A stretch of 64,000 nucleotides of DNA from Streptomyces sp. NRRL S-37 (GTDB lineage: Bacteria; Actinomycetota; Actinomycetes; Streptomycetales; Streptomycetaceae), in contig NZ_JOIZ01000011.1 of the NCBI RefSeq assembly GCF_000721605.1, positions 104,247-168,246 on the forward strand, in the 5' to 3' direction. The first letter of the stretch is position 1. The number at the start of each line of letters is the position of its first letter. This document shows positions 28,179-36,952 of this stretch, piece after piece. The position numbers and the translations under genes were made by a program. The notes under the pieces were generated by a model. The model searched no databases, was not told where the DNA came from, and saw only the letters and a list, made by a program, of their open reading frames with translations.

Positions 28179-28906
28179 CACACTGCCTGGGGGGAGTCGT
28201 GGGCCGGCGTGCGCACGGAGCGCACGATGTCGGTGAGGGTGGTCTCGACGCGGTCGAGGTGGTGGGTCATGGCCTGGACGGCGTCGTGCGCGGAGCCGTC
28301 GGCCAGTGCCTCGACGATCGCCCGGTGCTCGCGGTCGGACTGCTCACGGCGTCCGCCGAGTTCGTTGAGGAAGGCGGACTGGCGGGCCAGCGCGTCCCGG
28401 ATCTCCTCGATGACCCGGCGGAAGACCGGGTTCTGGGAGGCCTCGGCCACGGCGAGGTGGAAGAGGGTGTCCATCGCGACCCACGCCGCGGTGTCGGTCT
28501 CGCGCTCCATCCGGTCCAGCAGCCGGGTCAGCCGGTCCAGGTTCTCCGGGGTGCGGCGCTCGGCGGCGTACCCGGCGACCGGGATCTCGACGTGCCGGCG
28601 CACCTCGAGCAGGTCGCCGGCCGCGTAGTCGCCGAAGGTGGGGTCCTCGACGGCGTCGGCGACGACGAAGGTGCCCTTGCCGGTCCTGGACACGGTCAGG
28701 CCCATGGTCTGCAGGGCCCGCAGCGCCTCGCGCAGCACGGGCCGGGAGACCTCGAGGGCGCGGCACAGCTCCGCCTCGGAGGGCAGCTTGTCGCCGATCG
28801 CGTACTCGCCGCGCTCGATGGCGTCGCGGAGGTGGGAGAGGACCGCTTCCATCGCACTGACGCGCCGCGGACCCGCACCACCTGTCTGGCTGTCTGACAG
28901 GTTCAC
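28178..28906 (-). CDS. FadR-subfamily GntR regulator (FCD domain)
   Basis: 242 residues. Winged helix (about 18-80: LRDAIERGEYAIGDKLPSEA, RALEVSRPVLREALRALQTM) followed by the all-helical FCD ligand domain with the metal-binding Asp/His pattern (MDTLFHLAVAEAS, EHRAIVEAL). GTG 28906 gives the N-terminus MNLSDSQTG. The codons for these first residues form part of a palindrome. It is translationally coupled to asparaginase, so the effector may be an amino or dicarboxylic acid such as aspartate, which is inference. Confidence 0.9.
   Translation of the reverse strand: MNLSDSQTGGAGPRRVSAMEAVLSHLRDAIERGEYAIGDKLPSEAELCRALEVSRPVLREALRALQTMGLTVSRTGKGTFVVADAVEDPTFGDYAAGDLLEVRRHVEIPVAGYAAERRTPENLDRLTRLLDRMERETDTAAWVAMDTLFHLAVAEASQNPVFRRVIEEIRDALARQSAFLNELGGRREQSDREHRAIVEALADGSAHDAVQAMTHHLDRVETTLTDIVRSVRTPAHDSPQAV
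28890..28900. promoter_or_regulatory. Putative FadR-type operator inside the first codons of its own gene
   Basis: CTGTCTGACAG is an inverted repeat (one central mismatch), with a further CCTGTCTGG half 10 bp away. It overlaps codons 3-6 of the FCD regulator. FadR-subfamily operators are short T-G-T/A-C-A type palindromes, so this could be an autoregulatory site working as a roadblock; inference. Confidence 0.45.
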
Positions 28907-29063
28907 GGGGCGATGGTGCGGGGGTGGCGCGGGCACTGTCAAGCGGAGGGCCCGCGCCGGGAGGGTGGGGCCAGCCACACCCCCCGTCGGGGGGGTCCCC
29001 GCCACTCCCCTCCGGGGGCCAACGCCATTCCGCCCCGCGGAAATCGTTCACATACTCAAGAAC

Positions 29064-30110
29064 ATGGCCAATCCGACGGTACTCACCGCTGTCCCGCCCG
29101 CGCCCGCACGCGAAAAGGGAAGCGACTTTTCCGAATTGTCACGGCGCATAGCCGAAGCGGGTCTGCTGCGACGCCGCCCCCTCTATTACACGGTGCGTTT
29201 CGGGGCCGTGGGAACGGCGCTCGCCGGCGGTGTCACCGCTTTCCTCGTCCTGGGTGACAGCTGGAGCCAGCTGTTCGTCGCCGCCGCTCTGGCCCTGGTG
29301 TTCGGGCAGCTCGGACTGGCGGCGCACGATCTGGCCCACCGCCAGGTGTTCTCCCGCCGGCGCCCCAGTGAGACCGGCGGGCTGCTGGTGGCCAATGTGC
29401 TGCTGGGCATGAGCTACGGCTGGTGGATGAACAAGCACACGCGCCACCATGCGAACCCCAATCACGAGAAGAAGGATCCGGATGTCGCTCCCGACATCAT
29501 CGTGTGGTCGCGGCGTCAGGCGAAACAGGCGAAGGGGCCGGCGCGATTCATCGGAAAGCACCAGGCGGCGCTTTTCTTCCCCCTGCTGACCCTGGAGGGC
29601 CTCAATCTGAGTTTCAGCAGTTTCAAGGCGCTGCGCAGCCCGTCGATGAAACGGCCGGTGCTGGAGGGAACGCTGCTCGTCGCCCATTTCGCCGTGTACT
29701 TCGGCGGTCTGTTCCTGGTCCTCTCCCCCGGCAAGGCGCTCGCGTTCATCGCCGTCCACCAGGGACTGTTCGGGATCTACCTGGGTTCCGTGTTCGCCCC
29801 CAACCACAAGGGCATGCCGATGATCGAGGAGGGCACCGAGCTGGACTTCCTGCGCCGCCAGGTCCTCACCTCCCGCAACGTCGACGGCGGGGTGTTCACC
29901 GACGTGTTCATGGGCGGGCTGAACTACCAGATCGAGCATCACCTGTTCCCCAGCATGCCGACGCCGGCCCTCGGCCGGGCCCAGGTCATCACCGAGCGGT
30001 ACTGCGCCGAGCTGGGCATCCCGTACTGCCGGACGGGTCTGCTCGCCTCGCACCGCCAGGCCCTGCGTCACCTCAGGCAGGTCGGGGAGCCGCTGCGCGA
30101 GAAGCGCTAA
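29064..30110 (+). CDS. Membrane fatty acid desaturase
   Basis: 348 residues of the membrane di-iron desaturase family. The three His boxes are present: HDLAH, HTRHH and QIEHHLFPSMP near the C-terminus (Gln-x-x-His-His type). Pairs of hydrophobic helices lie around 50-90 and 200-245. This pattern fits acyl-lipid or acyl-CoA desaturases that introduce a double bond using ferredoxin. No ribosome-binding site precedes ATG 29064, but CATACT lies 7 nt upstream with TTCCGC 17 bp before it, so the mRNA may be leaderless. No partner ferredoxin gene is adjacent. Confidence 0.9.
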   Translation: MANPTVLTAVPPAPAREKGSDFSELSRRIAEAGLLRRRPLYYTVRFGAVGTALAGGVTAFLVLGDSWSQLFVAAALALVFGQLGLAAHDLAHRQVFSRRRPSETGGLLVANVLLGMSYGWWMNKHTRHHANPNHEKKDPDVAPDIIVWSRRQAKQAKGPARFIGKHQAALFFPLLTLEGLNLSFSSFKALRSPSMKRPVLEGTLLVAHFAVYFGGLFLVLSPGKALAFIAVHQGLFGIYLGSVFAPNHKGMPMIEEGTELDFLRRQVLTSRNVDGGVFTDVFMGGLNYQIEHHLFPSMPTPALGRAQVITERYCAELGIPYCRTGLLASHRQALRHLRQVGEPLREKR

Positions 30111-30481
30111 CCCCACACGGCGTGGGCGAGGGCCGCGCCGGCGAAGGCCGCGCCCAGGCCGGCGGTCACGCTCGCCGCCACGTTCACGGCGGCGTAGCCG
30201 CGTGCGCCGGTCTCGGCCAGGCGGAGGGTCTCGTAGGAGAAGGTGGAGTAGGTGGTCAGGGCGCCGCACAGGCCCGTGCCGAGGAGCAGCTGGAGGCGGG
30301 GGCCGGCCGCGCCCGCGGCCACCGCGCCGGTGAGCAGGCCCAGGACCAGGCTGCCGGCGACGTTGACCGTGAAGGTCCCCCAGGGGAACACCGAGTCGTG
30401 CCGGGACTGCACCGCACGGTCGGTGAGATAGCGCAGCGGGGCGCCGGCCATGGCGCCCAGCACCACGTACAGCCAGTTCAC
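30107..30481 (-). CDS. crcB: Fluoride channel FluC/CrcB (second gene of pair)
   Basis: 124 residues, four membrane helices, dual-topology fluoride exporter of the Fluc family. Conserved blocks: [20 protein letters not shown] with the pore Asn, and [15 protein letters not shown] with the Na+/Phe-box region. It is last in a three-gene operon; GTG 30481 overlaps the DUF190 stop. In Gram-positive bacteria two FluC proteins often form a heterodimer. Its stop codon overlaps that of the convergent desaturase. Confidence 0.92.
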   Translation of the reverse strand: MNWLYVVLGAMAGAPLRYLTDRAVQSRHDSVFPWGTFTVNVAGSLVLGLLTGAVAAGAAGPRLQLLLGTGLCGALTTYSTFSYETLRLAETGARGYAAVNVAASVTAGLGAAFAGAALAHAVWG

Positions 30482-30825
30482 CGCGTCCCCTCGCCACGCA
30501 GGTGCCCGACGGCCTCGCAGCGGTCGAGGAGGACCAGGCCCTCGCCGACCAGCCCGTCGAGCTCCGGCAGGAAGGCCCGTACGCGCTCCTCGGTGTCGAC
30601 CACGACGACCGCCACCGGCAGGTCCTCGCTGAGGGACAGCAGCCGGGAGGTGTGGACGACGGAGGAGGCGCCGAAGCCCTCGACACCGCGGAAGACACTG
30701 GCCCCCGCGAGCCCGGCCGCACGGGCCCGGTGGACGATCTCCGAGGAGAGGGGCCGGTGGTGCCAGGTGTCGTTCTCGCCGACGTACACGGTCAGGCGGA
30801 GGACGGTGCCGGTCAGCCGGGTCAT
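30478..30825 (-). CDS. DUF190 protein (PII/NRAMP-like fold), fluoride operon
   Basis: 115 residues: [20 protein letters not shown], then [11 protein letters not shown] and [17 protein letters not shown]. This is the DUF190 family, a PII-like trimer-forming fold whose genes are repeatedly found beside crcB. It overlaps the fluC gene on each side by 4 bp, so all three are translated together. Its biochemical role is not established; a sensor or gate for the FluC channel is an inference from this tight coupling. Confidence 0.88.
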   Translation of the reverse strand: MTRLTGTVLRLTVYVGENDTWHHRPLSSEIVHRARAAGLAGASVFRGVEGFGASSVVHTSRLLSLSEDLPVAVVVVDTEERVRAFLPELDGLVGEGLVLLDRCEAVGHLRGEGTR

Positions 30826-31259
30826 GGCTGCCTCCTGGTCAGAACACGGCGGGTCGCCGAGGCGGCCACCCACACGGCGGCGAGCGCCGCGAGCGGGGTC
30901 ACCGCGAGGTAGACGAGTCCGGCGCCCGCCTCGCCGCCGTCGAGCAGGGTGTGGACGTCGACGGCGTACGTGGAGAAGGTGGTGAAGCCGCCGAGGACAC
31001 CGGTGCCGAAGAACGGGCGGAGCAGGGGGTGGGCGGCGCGGACCTCGGTGATGATCACCATGAACACGCCGATGACGGCGCAGCCGGTGACATTGACCCA
31101 GAGGATCGTCCAGGGGAAGCCGTGCGCCGGCCACCACAGGGAGGCCGCGTACCGGGCCGCCGCCCCCGCTCCCCCGCCGAGCGCGACGGCGGCGACGACG
31201 GGGGCCCGGTCGCGGAAGGCGGGGCGGGCCCGAGGGCTCTCGGTCTCCGTGGCTGTCAC
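30822..31259 (-). CDS. crcB: Fluoride channel FluC/CrcB (first gene of pair)
   Basis: 145 residues with an N-terminal charged extension and four membrane helices. Family blocks: [29 protein letters not shown] with the conserved Asn, and [17 protein letters not shown]. First gene of the operon fluC-DUF190-fluC; its stop overlaps the DUF190 start (ATGA). It and the second FluC probably assemble together. I see no fluoride riboswitch in the 75 bp upstream. Confidence 0.92.
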   Translation of the reverse strand: MTATETESPRARPAFRDRAPVVAAVALGGGAGAAARYAASLWWPAHGFPWTILWVNVTGCAVIGVFMVIITEVRAAHPLLRPFFGTGVLGGFTTFSTYAVDVHTLLDGGEAGAGLVYLAVTPLAALAAVWVAASATRRVLTRRQP

Positions 31260-31334
31260 CGTCGTACGTCTCCCACTCGCTCGGAATCAGCGTAACGTCC
31301 CGGAACGCGGCGGGCCGCGCCACGGCCCCGCGCG

Positions 31335-31592
31335 CTACCAGCCCTTCTCGAACAGCCGTGCCACCTCGGCGATCCGCGCCTCGTCGCGCCGGTAGCGCGC
31401 GCGGGCGCCGGAGCCGTCGGTGTGCAGCAGGCCGAGGGCCGTGAGCAGCCGCAGGTGGGTGAGGGCGGCCGGACGGGGCAGACCGAGCCGTGCGGCGACG
31501 GCCTCCGCGGTCAGGCCGCCGCCCGCCGCGTCCTGTTCCCTCAGCAGCGTCAGGACGCGCAGTCGTGTCCCGTCGACGGGGGTCATCGGCAT
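31335..31592 (-). CDS. Small ArsR-like winged-helix regulator
   Basis: 85 residues, essentially only a winged helix: [42 protein letters not shown] (helix-turn-helix), then [20 protein letters not shown] as wing. ATG 31592 follows GGAGG by 8 nt. There are no metal-binding Cys or His pairs. It lies 75 bp downstream-oriented from the fluoride operon start on the same strand; a role in controlling its neighbours is possible but not shown. Confidence 0.75.
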   Translation of the reverse strand: MPMTPVDGTRLRVLTLLREQDAAGGGLTAEAVAARLGLPRPAALTHLRLLTALGLLHTDGSGARARYRRDEARIAEVARLFEKGW

Positions 31593-31718
31593 CTCGTGCA
31601 CCTCCGCGCCGGGCCTCGCGCTCCGGAGCCCTTCCACTCTGCCGTGAGCGGGGGCTCCGTGTCCCGGTCCGACGGCGCCTTGTCCGGGACCCAACGGCCC
31701 TGCGGCCGAAGGCCGTTC

Positions 31719-31747
31719 GGCCCCGCCCCGGTCCGCGGGGCGGGGCC
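31719..31747 (-). terminator. Terminator of the galactanase gene
   Basis: GGCCCCGCCCC (31719-31729) and GGGGCGGGGCC (31737-31747) pair perfectly over a 7-nt loop, 8 nt beyond the GH53 stop on the minus strand. Confidence 0.75.
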
Positions 31748-31754
31748 GGCGGGC

Positions 31755-33314
31755 TCAGCGGTGGCGGAACCAGGCCGTCGCGGGCAGCGCGCGGTCGTCG
31801 TAGCCGAACAGCGCCTGGTTCTCCCAGCCGTTGCCGGAGGACGGGTCGGCGGGGTCCCAGCCGTTGCCGGCGCGAGCGGTCCAGGTGGCCTCCCAGTAGA
31901 AGACGCCGAGTCCGCGGCCGTTCGGGACGGCCTCCACGATGCTCGCCACGTCGTTCATCCAGCGGGTCTGCCCGGTGGTGGACGCCGGGTAGCCGGGGAC
32001 GAGTTCGGTGTCGAGGTCGATGATGTTCTCGAGGCCGTCCTCGCTGTCGAGGCGGAAGGGGTAGGCCGTCTCGGCGACGAAGACGGGCTTGCCGTAGCGG
32101 CCGGCCGCGTCGTCCAGGGTCGTCTGGAAGTCGTGCAGCGTGCCGTGCCAGTAGCCGTAGTACGACAGGCCGATGGCGTCGAACCTCACGCCGTGGGAGA
32201 CCGCGTTGTCGAACCACCAGCGGGTGCCGTCGAGGTCACCGCCCTCGGCGAGGTGCAGCGCGGCGACCGTGGACGGGCTGACCGCCTTGACGGCGTCGTA
32301 GCCGGAGTTGAGCAGTCCGGCGAGCTGGGGCCAGTTGTCGGTGGAGCCCTCGTTCCACAGCGTGCCGCCGTTGATCTCGTTGCCGACCTGGACCATGTCG
32401 GCGGTGGTGCCCTGCCTCTTGAGGGCGTCGAGGACGTCGTAGGTGTGGTCGTGGACGTCCTTCTTCAGCTGCTCGTAGTCGTGTCCGGCCCAGGCGGCGG
32501 GCTTGTTCTGCTTGCCCGGGTCGGCCCAGGAGTCCGAGTAGTGGAAGTCGACGAGCAGCTTCATGCCCTGCGCCTTGATCCGTTTGGCCAGGGCGAGGAC
32601 GTGCGCCTTGTCGTTGTAGCCGTCGGCCGGGTTCACCCAGACCTTCAGGCGGGCGTAGTTCATGCCGGCGGACCTCAGGATGGCGACCGGGTCGCCGGCG
32701 GTGCCGGACGCGGTCCGGTAGACCCCGCCCCTGGCCTCGCTCTTGGGCAGGGAGGAGATGTCGGCGCCCTTGACCGGCAGGCCCGAGGTGCCCCGGGTGA
32801 GGGTCAGGTCGTCGACGTTGATCCAGTTGCCGGCGTTCGCGTCGCTGGTGACGCCGACCGTACACCGGCCGCCGGTCACGCGGACCGGCACGACGATCCG
32901 TATCCATCCGGTGTCGGAGACCGGCAGGTCGGTGCGCTGTTCGGCGCCGCCGCAGTTCTTCAGGGCGAGGTACGCGGCGTTCTGGCCGCCGCCGGAGCGG
33001 ACCCAGGCGGTGAGCCTGTAGTCGCCGCCCGCCAGGCCGGACAGGTGCTGGTACGTCTCCACCTTGTAGGCGGAGGACGACCAGTGGGAGAGGCGGTGGC
33101 CGCCGTCGCGGCCGCCGGGCTCCGTGTACGAGGCGGCCGTGTCGCCGTGTTCGGACCAGCCGGCCGGGGTGGCGGTGCCGGAACCGTCGTTCTCGAAGCC
33201 GCCGTTGGTGAGGGTGCTCGCGGCCGTCGCGCTCTGGGCGGGCAGGGCGGTGAGGGCGAGTCCGGCCACGAGCGGCGGCAGCAGGGCGCGGAGTGTGCGT
33301 CCGGGATGGAACAT
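31755..33314 (-). CDS. Secreted arabinogalactan endo-beta-1,4-galactanase (GH53) with N-terminal carbohydrate-binding module
   Basis: 519 residues. Signal peptide (about 1-31, ending ATAA), a beta-sandwich carbohydrate-binding module (about 33-170, starting [11 protein letters not shown]), then the GH53 barrel (about 178-519). Catalytic residues: acid/base Glu313 in QVGNEING and nucleophile Glu415 in VFVAETAYP. It cleaves beta-1,4-galactan side chains of pectin outside the cell. ATG 33314 is the start. It lies downstream of the GH42 gene but after a strong hairpin, so it probably has partly separate expression. Part of the galactan locus with the divergent ABC transporter. Confidence 0.93.
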   Translation of the reverse strand: MFHPGRTLRALLPPLVAGLALTALPAQSATAASTLTNGGFENDGSGTATPAGWSEHGDTAASYTEPGGRDGGHRLSHWSSSAYKVETYQHLSGLAGGDYRLTAWVRSGGGQNAAYLALKNCGGAEQRTDLPVSDTGWIRIVVPVRVTGGRCTVGVTSDANAGNWINVDDLTLTRGTSGLPVKGADISSLPKSEARGGVYRTASGTAGDPVAILRSAGMNYARLKVWVNPADGYNDKAHVLALAKRIKAQGMKLLVDFHYSDSWADPGKQNKPAAWAGHDYEQLKKDVHDHTYDVLDALKRQGTTADMVQVGNEINGGTLWNEGSTDNWPQLAGLLNSGYDAVKAVSPSTVAALHLAEGGDLDGTRWWFDNAVSHGVRFDAIGLSYYGYWHGTLHDFQTTLDDAAGRYGKPVFVAETAYPFRLDSEDGLENIIDLDTELVPGYPASTTGQTRWMNDVASIVEAVPNGRGLGVFYWEATWTARAGNGWDPADPSSGNGWENQALFGYDDRALPATAWFRHR

Positions 33315-33377
33315 GGGCGTTCGTCGTCCCTTCGACGTGGGGAGGGGGCGCCCCGCGCCCGGAGGGCGGGGGCGGGG

Positions 33378-33417
33378 CCCCTCCGCCCGCGGCTGTGCGC
33401 TCGCGCGGGCGGAGGGG
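33378..33417 (-). terminator. Hairpin between the GH42 and GH53 genes
   Basis: CCCCTCCGCCCGCG (33378-33391) pairs perfectly with CGCGGGCGGAGGGG (33404-33417). It starts 10 nt after the GH42 stop, so it either ends the GH42 transcript or reduces read-through into GH53. Confidence 0.7.
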
Positions 33418-33426
33418 AGTCGCGGC

Positions 33427-35448
33427 TCAGCCGTCGAGCCGGACGACCCGGACGGCTCCCGCCGGGACCGCGAGGCGGCCCGCGGCGCGTTCACCGGTCA
33501 GCAGCTCGGTACCGGGGGTGTCCAGCGGCACCTTGGCGTCGGTGGCGGTGTGGTTGATCGCGAACAGGAAGGTGCCCGGCTCGCCCGTGCGGCGCACCAC
33601 TTCGACGTCGCGGGGCAGGTCGGCGCGCGGGGCGATCCGGGCGTCCTCGGCGGCCCGGCCGAGCAGGAGGGCGAGGCCCTCGGCGCCGAGCCGGGTGGAG
33701 ACGTACCAGGCGGTGCCCTCGCCGAGGCGGTGCCGGGTGACGGCCGGGCGTCCCCCGGTCAGGCCGTCGGCGTACGTCCACACCGTCTCGGCGCCGCGCG
33801 GCACCACGAACTCCGTCCACACGTCGGCGTCGAGTTCCGCGCCGTCGGGGCCGGTCAGGCGGACCCGTTCGCCCTGGAGCAGGGGGGAGAACTCCTCGAC
33901 GGTCAGGCCGAGGACGTCGCGCAGGGCGCCCGGGTAGGGGCCCTCGTGCACGGCGTCGTGTTCGTCGACGATGCCGGAGAAGTACGACACCACGAGGGTG
34001 CCGCCGTTCTCGACGTACTCCCTGAGGTTGTTCCCGGCCGTCTCCGTCATCAGGTACAGGGCCGGTACGACGACCAGGGGATACCTCGACAGGTCGGCCT
34101 CGGGGTGGGCGAAGTCGACGGTGAGGTGGTGGTCGTAGAGGGCCTCGTACCAGGCGTCGGCGCGTTCGCGGGCGTCGTGGTCCTGGCTGGGACGCCAGTC
34201 GAGGTTCTGCGCCCACCAGGAGTGCCAGTCCCACAGCACGGCGGCGTCGGCCTCGGTGCGGGTGCCCCGGATCGAGGCCAACGAGTCGATCGCCGCGCCG
34301 AGTCCGGTCACCTCGCGGAAGACGCGGGTCTCGGTGCCGCCGTGCGGCAGCATCGCGGAGTGGAACTTCTCGGCGCCGCGCCGGGACTGGCGCCACTGGA
34401 AGAACATCGCGCCCTCGGAACCGCGGGCCACGTGGGCGAGGGAGTTGCGGGCCATCTGGCCGGGGGCCTTGGCGGGGTTGCGGGGCTGCCAGTTGACGCC
34501 CGAGGTGGAGTGTTCGAGCAGCAGCCAGGGGGCGCCGCCGGCGACGGAGCGGGTGAGGTCGGCGGCCATGGCGAGGTTGACGTGGGTGCGGCGGCCGTCG
34601 GTGATCAGGTAGTGGTCGTTGGTGACGAGGTCCACCTCGCGGCCCCAGGCCCAGTAGTCGACGGAGTCGCACTGACTCAGCGCGGTCATGAAATTGGTGG
34701 TGACCGGGACGCCGGGTGAGAGGCGGTGCAGGATGTCCCGCTCGGCGGTGAAGTTCTCGCGCATGGTGGCGTCGGCGAACCGCCGGTAGTCCAGCGCCTG
34801 GGCCGGGTTGCCGGCCGTCGGGGTCCGGCGCGGCGGGTTGATCTCGTCGAAGGCGGCGTAGCGCTGGCCCCAGAAGGCGGTCCCCCAGGCCTCGTTGACG
34901 GCGTCGACGGTGCTGTACTCCCGCTCCAGCCAGCGGCGGAAGTGAGCGGCGCAGGAGTCGCAGTAGCAGGCGGAGACGGGGACGCCGTACTCGTTGTGGA
35001 CGTGCCACATCGCGAGCGCGGGGTGGTCGCCGTAGCGCTCGGCGAGTTTCGTGGTGATGTTCGCGGCGGCGGCCCGGTAGTCGGCGTTGCTGTGGCAGAT
35101 GGCGCCGCGGGAGCCGAACTCCAGGCGTACGCCGTCCTCGGTGACGGGCAGCGCGTCGGGGTGGGCGCGGTAGAACCAGGCGGGCGGCGCCACGGTGGGC
35201 GTGCCGAGGTCGACGCGGATGCCGCCCGCGTGGAGCAGGTCGAGGCTGCGGTCGAGCCAGCCGAAGTCGTACGCGCCGGGCGCGGGTTCCAGCAGGGCCC
35301 AGGAGAAGATCCCGGCGCTCACCATGGTGACGCCGGCCTCCCGCATCAGCCGGACGTCCTCGTCCCAGACGCTTTCCGGCCACTGCTCGGGGTTGTAGTC
35401 CCCACCGAAGGCGAGCCCGGTGAGGCCCCTGGGGGTGGTCTCCGGCAT
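33427..35448 (-). CDS. Beta-galactosidase, glycoside hydrolase family 42
   Basis: 673 residues, the normal GH42 length. Starts FGGDYNPEQWPESVWDED, the hallmark of the family; acid/base Glu153 in HVHNEYG and nucleophile Glu312 in LLLEHSTSG. A Cys cluster (CYCDSCAAHF) near 160 is the zinc site of the trimer-forming type. The trimerisation domain (about 390-600) and small beta domain follow. No signal peptide, so it works inside on imported galacto-oligosaccharides. ATG 35448 follows GGAGAG. A LacI-type operator lies 28 bp upstream. Confidence 0.95.
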   Translation of the reverse strand: MPETTPRGLTGLAFGGDYNPEQWPESVWDEDVRLMREAGVTMVSAGIFSWALLEPAPGAYDFGWLDRSLDLLHAGGIRVDLGTPTVAPPAWFYRAHPDALPVTEDGVRLEFGSRGAICHSNADYRAAAANITTKLAERYGDHPALAMWHVHNEYGVPVSACYCDSCAAHFRRWLEREYSTVDAVNEAWGTAFWGQRYAAFDEINPPRRTPTAGNPAQALDYRRFADATMRENFTAERDILHRLSPGVPVTTNFMTALSQCDSVDYWAWGREVDLVTNDHYLITDGRRTHVNLAMAADLTRSVAGGAPWLLLEHSTSGVNWQPRNPAKAPGQMARNSLAHVARGSEGAMFFQWRQSRRGAEKFHSAMLPHGGTETRVFREVTGLGAAIDSLASIRGTRTEADAAVLWDWHSWWAQNLDWRPSQDHDARERADAWYEALYDHHLTVDFAHPEADLSRYPLVVVPALYLMTETAGNNLREYVENGGTLVVSYFSGIVDEHDAVHEGPYPGALRDVLGLTVEEFSPLLQGERVRLTGPDGAELDADVWTEFVVPRGAETVWTYADGLTGGRPAVTRHRLGEGTAWYVSTRLGAEGLALLLGRAAEDARIAPRADLPRDVEVVRRTGEPGTFLFAINHTATDAKVPLDTPGTELLTGERAAGRLAVPAGAVRVVRLDG

Positions 35449-35475
35449 GGATTCTCTCCCGATGTGTCGATCTTC

Positions 35476-35489
35476 TGGGAACGTGCACA
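35476..35489. promoter_or_regulatory. LacI-type operator at the GH42 promoter
   Basis: TGGGAACGTGCACA fits the LacI/GalR pattern TG-NN-A-N-CG-N-T-NN-CA at all but one fixed position. It lies 28-41 bp upstream of the GH42 start. Probably bound by the LacI protein of this locus. Confidence 0.6.
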
Positions 35490-35536
35490 CACGTTTTCGG
35501 CGGCGCGGAGCCAACATAACCGCACAGCAACAAGCA

Positions 35537-35567
35537 TTGACAAGTGTCCGGGATGTTTCTCTACTGT
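35537..35567 (+). promoter_or_regulatory. Promoter of the galactan ABC transporter operon
   Basis: A consensus -35 TTGACA (35537-35542) is followed by TCTACT or TACTGT as -10 (35560-35567, spacing 17-19). The -10 overlaps the LacI-type operator, so repressor binding would block it. The gene start is 65 bp further on. Confidence 0.6.
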
Positions 35568-35579
35568 GAACGCTCACAG
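35564..35579. promoter_or_regulatory. LacI-type operator at the transporter promoter
   Basis: CTGTGAACGCTCACAG matches its reverse complement at 14 of 16 positions and fits the LacI/GalR consensus fully. It covers the -10 region of the transporter promoter. Together with the site at 35476-35489, about 90 bp away, it brackets the divergent promoter region. Confidence 0.75.
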
Positions 35580-35632
35580 ATGCATGGCTGGTCTTCGCAG
35601 CAGGCGAGGGCCCCAGGTCAGGGGAGAGTTCC

Positions 35633-36952
35633 ATGCCGTACACGAAGCGCCGTCGCCTCGTGAGTTCCGCCGTCGCCGTCACGCTCGGCGCCACCGCGCT
35701 CGCCGCCTGCGGCTCGTCGTCCGACGACGGCGAGGCCCAGTCGGGCCCGGTCTCACTGACGTACTGGGCCTGGGCCCCCGGCATGGACAAGGTCGTCGAC
35801 CTGTGGAACAAGGGGCCGGGCAAGAAGGAGCAGATCACCGTCACGGTGAAGAAGCAGGCGTCCGGCGACACGCTGGTCACCAAGATCCTCACCGCGCACA
35901 AGGCCGGCAAGGCGCCCGACCTGGTGCAGGCGGAGTACCAGGCACTGCCCACGCTGGTCAGCAATGACGCGCTCGCCGACATAGCGGACACCGTGGGCGA
36001 CGCGAAGAGCAAGTTCGCCGAGGGCGTCTGGCAGCAGACCACCCTCGGCACGGACGCCGTCTACGCGGTCCCGCAGGACATCGGACCGATGATGTTCTAC
36101 TACCGCGCGGACCTGTTCAAGGAGTACGGGCTCTCCGTCCCGGCCACCTGGGAGGAGTTCGCCGAGACCGCGCGCGAGCTGAAGAAGAAGGCCCCCGACA
36201 AGGACCTGACCACCTTCTCCGCCAACGACTCCGGCCTGTTCGCGGGCCTCGCCCAGCAGGCCGGCGCCCGGTGGTGGACCACCTCCGGCGACAAGTGGAA
36301 GGTCGGCATCGACGACGCGGCGACGAAGAAGGTCGCCGCGTTCTGGGGCGGCCTGGTGAAGGAGGGCGCCGTCGACAACCAGCCGATGTACACCCCGGCC
36401 TGGAACAAGGCGCTCAACACCGGCAAGCAGATCGCGTGGGTGAGCGCGGTGTGGGCGCCGGGCACGCTGACCACGGCCGCGCCCGACACCAAGGGCAAGT
36501 GGGCGATGGCCCCGCTCCCCCAGTGGAACGAGGGCGAGAGCAGCACCGGCAGCTGGGGCGGTTCCTCCACCGGTGTCACCACCGACTCGAAGAACAAGGA
36601 GGCCGCCGCGAAGTTCGCCGCCTGGCTGAACACCGACGCCGACGCGCTGAACGCGCTGGCGAAGGAGAGCGGCATCTACCCAGCCTCCACCTCGGCCCAG
36701 CTCAGCGGCGCCTTCGCCAGCCCGCCGGAGTACTTCGCCAACCAGCCCGACTTCTACGAGAAGGCCGCCGCGATCGCGAAGACCACCGCACCGTCCGCCT
36801 GGGGACCGAACGTCAACGTCGCCTACACGACGTTCAAGGACGCCTTCGGCGCCGCCGCGAAGAACAAGTCGGACTTCACCGCCGCCCTGGACACCATGCA
36901 GCAGGACACGGTCGCCGACCTGAAGAAGCAGGGCTTCGGGGTCGCGGAGTGA
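35633..36952 (+). CDS. Sugar ABC transporter substrate-binding lipoprotein (galacto-oligosaccharide importer)
   Basis: 439 residues, MalE-like extracellular binding protein. Lipoprotein signal ends ALAACG (Cys near 25); VSLTYWAWAPGMDKVVDLW starts the mature fold and EEFAETARELKK is typical of the family. ATG 35633 follows GGGGAGAG. It overlaps the first permease gene by 4 bp. The specificity for galactan fragments is inferred from the GH42/GH53 neighbours and corresponds to the Bacillus ganS arrangement. Confidence 0.92.
   Translation: MPYTKRRRLVSSAVAVTLGATALAACGSSSDDGEAQSGPVSLTYWAWAPGMDKVVDLWNKGPGKKEQITVTVKKQASGDTLVTKILTAHKAGKAPDLVQAEYQALPTLVSNDALADIADTVGDAKSKFAEGVWQQTTLGTDAVYAVPQDIGPMMFYYRADLFKEYGLSVPATWEEFAETARELKKKAPDKDLTTFSANDSGLFAGLAQQAGARWWTTSGDKWKVGIDDAATKKVAAFWGGLVKEGAVDNQPMYTPAWNKALNTGKQIAWVSAVWAPGTLTTAAPDTKGKWAMAPLPQWNEGESSTGSWGGSSTGVTTDSKNKEAAAKFAAWLNTDADALNALAKESGIYPASTSAQLSGAFASPPEYFANQPDFYEKAAAIAKTTAPSAWGPNVNVAYTTFKDAFGAAAKNKSDFTAALDTMQQDTVADLKKQGFGVAE

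Noticed and set aside
30822..31334. Fluoride riboswitch ahead of the fluC operon
   Set aside because: The 75 bp upstream of the first fluC are too short and show no recognisable riboswitch pairing.
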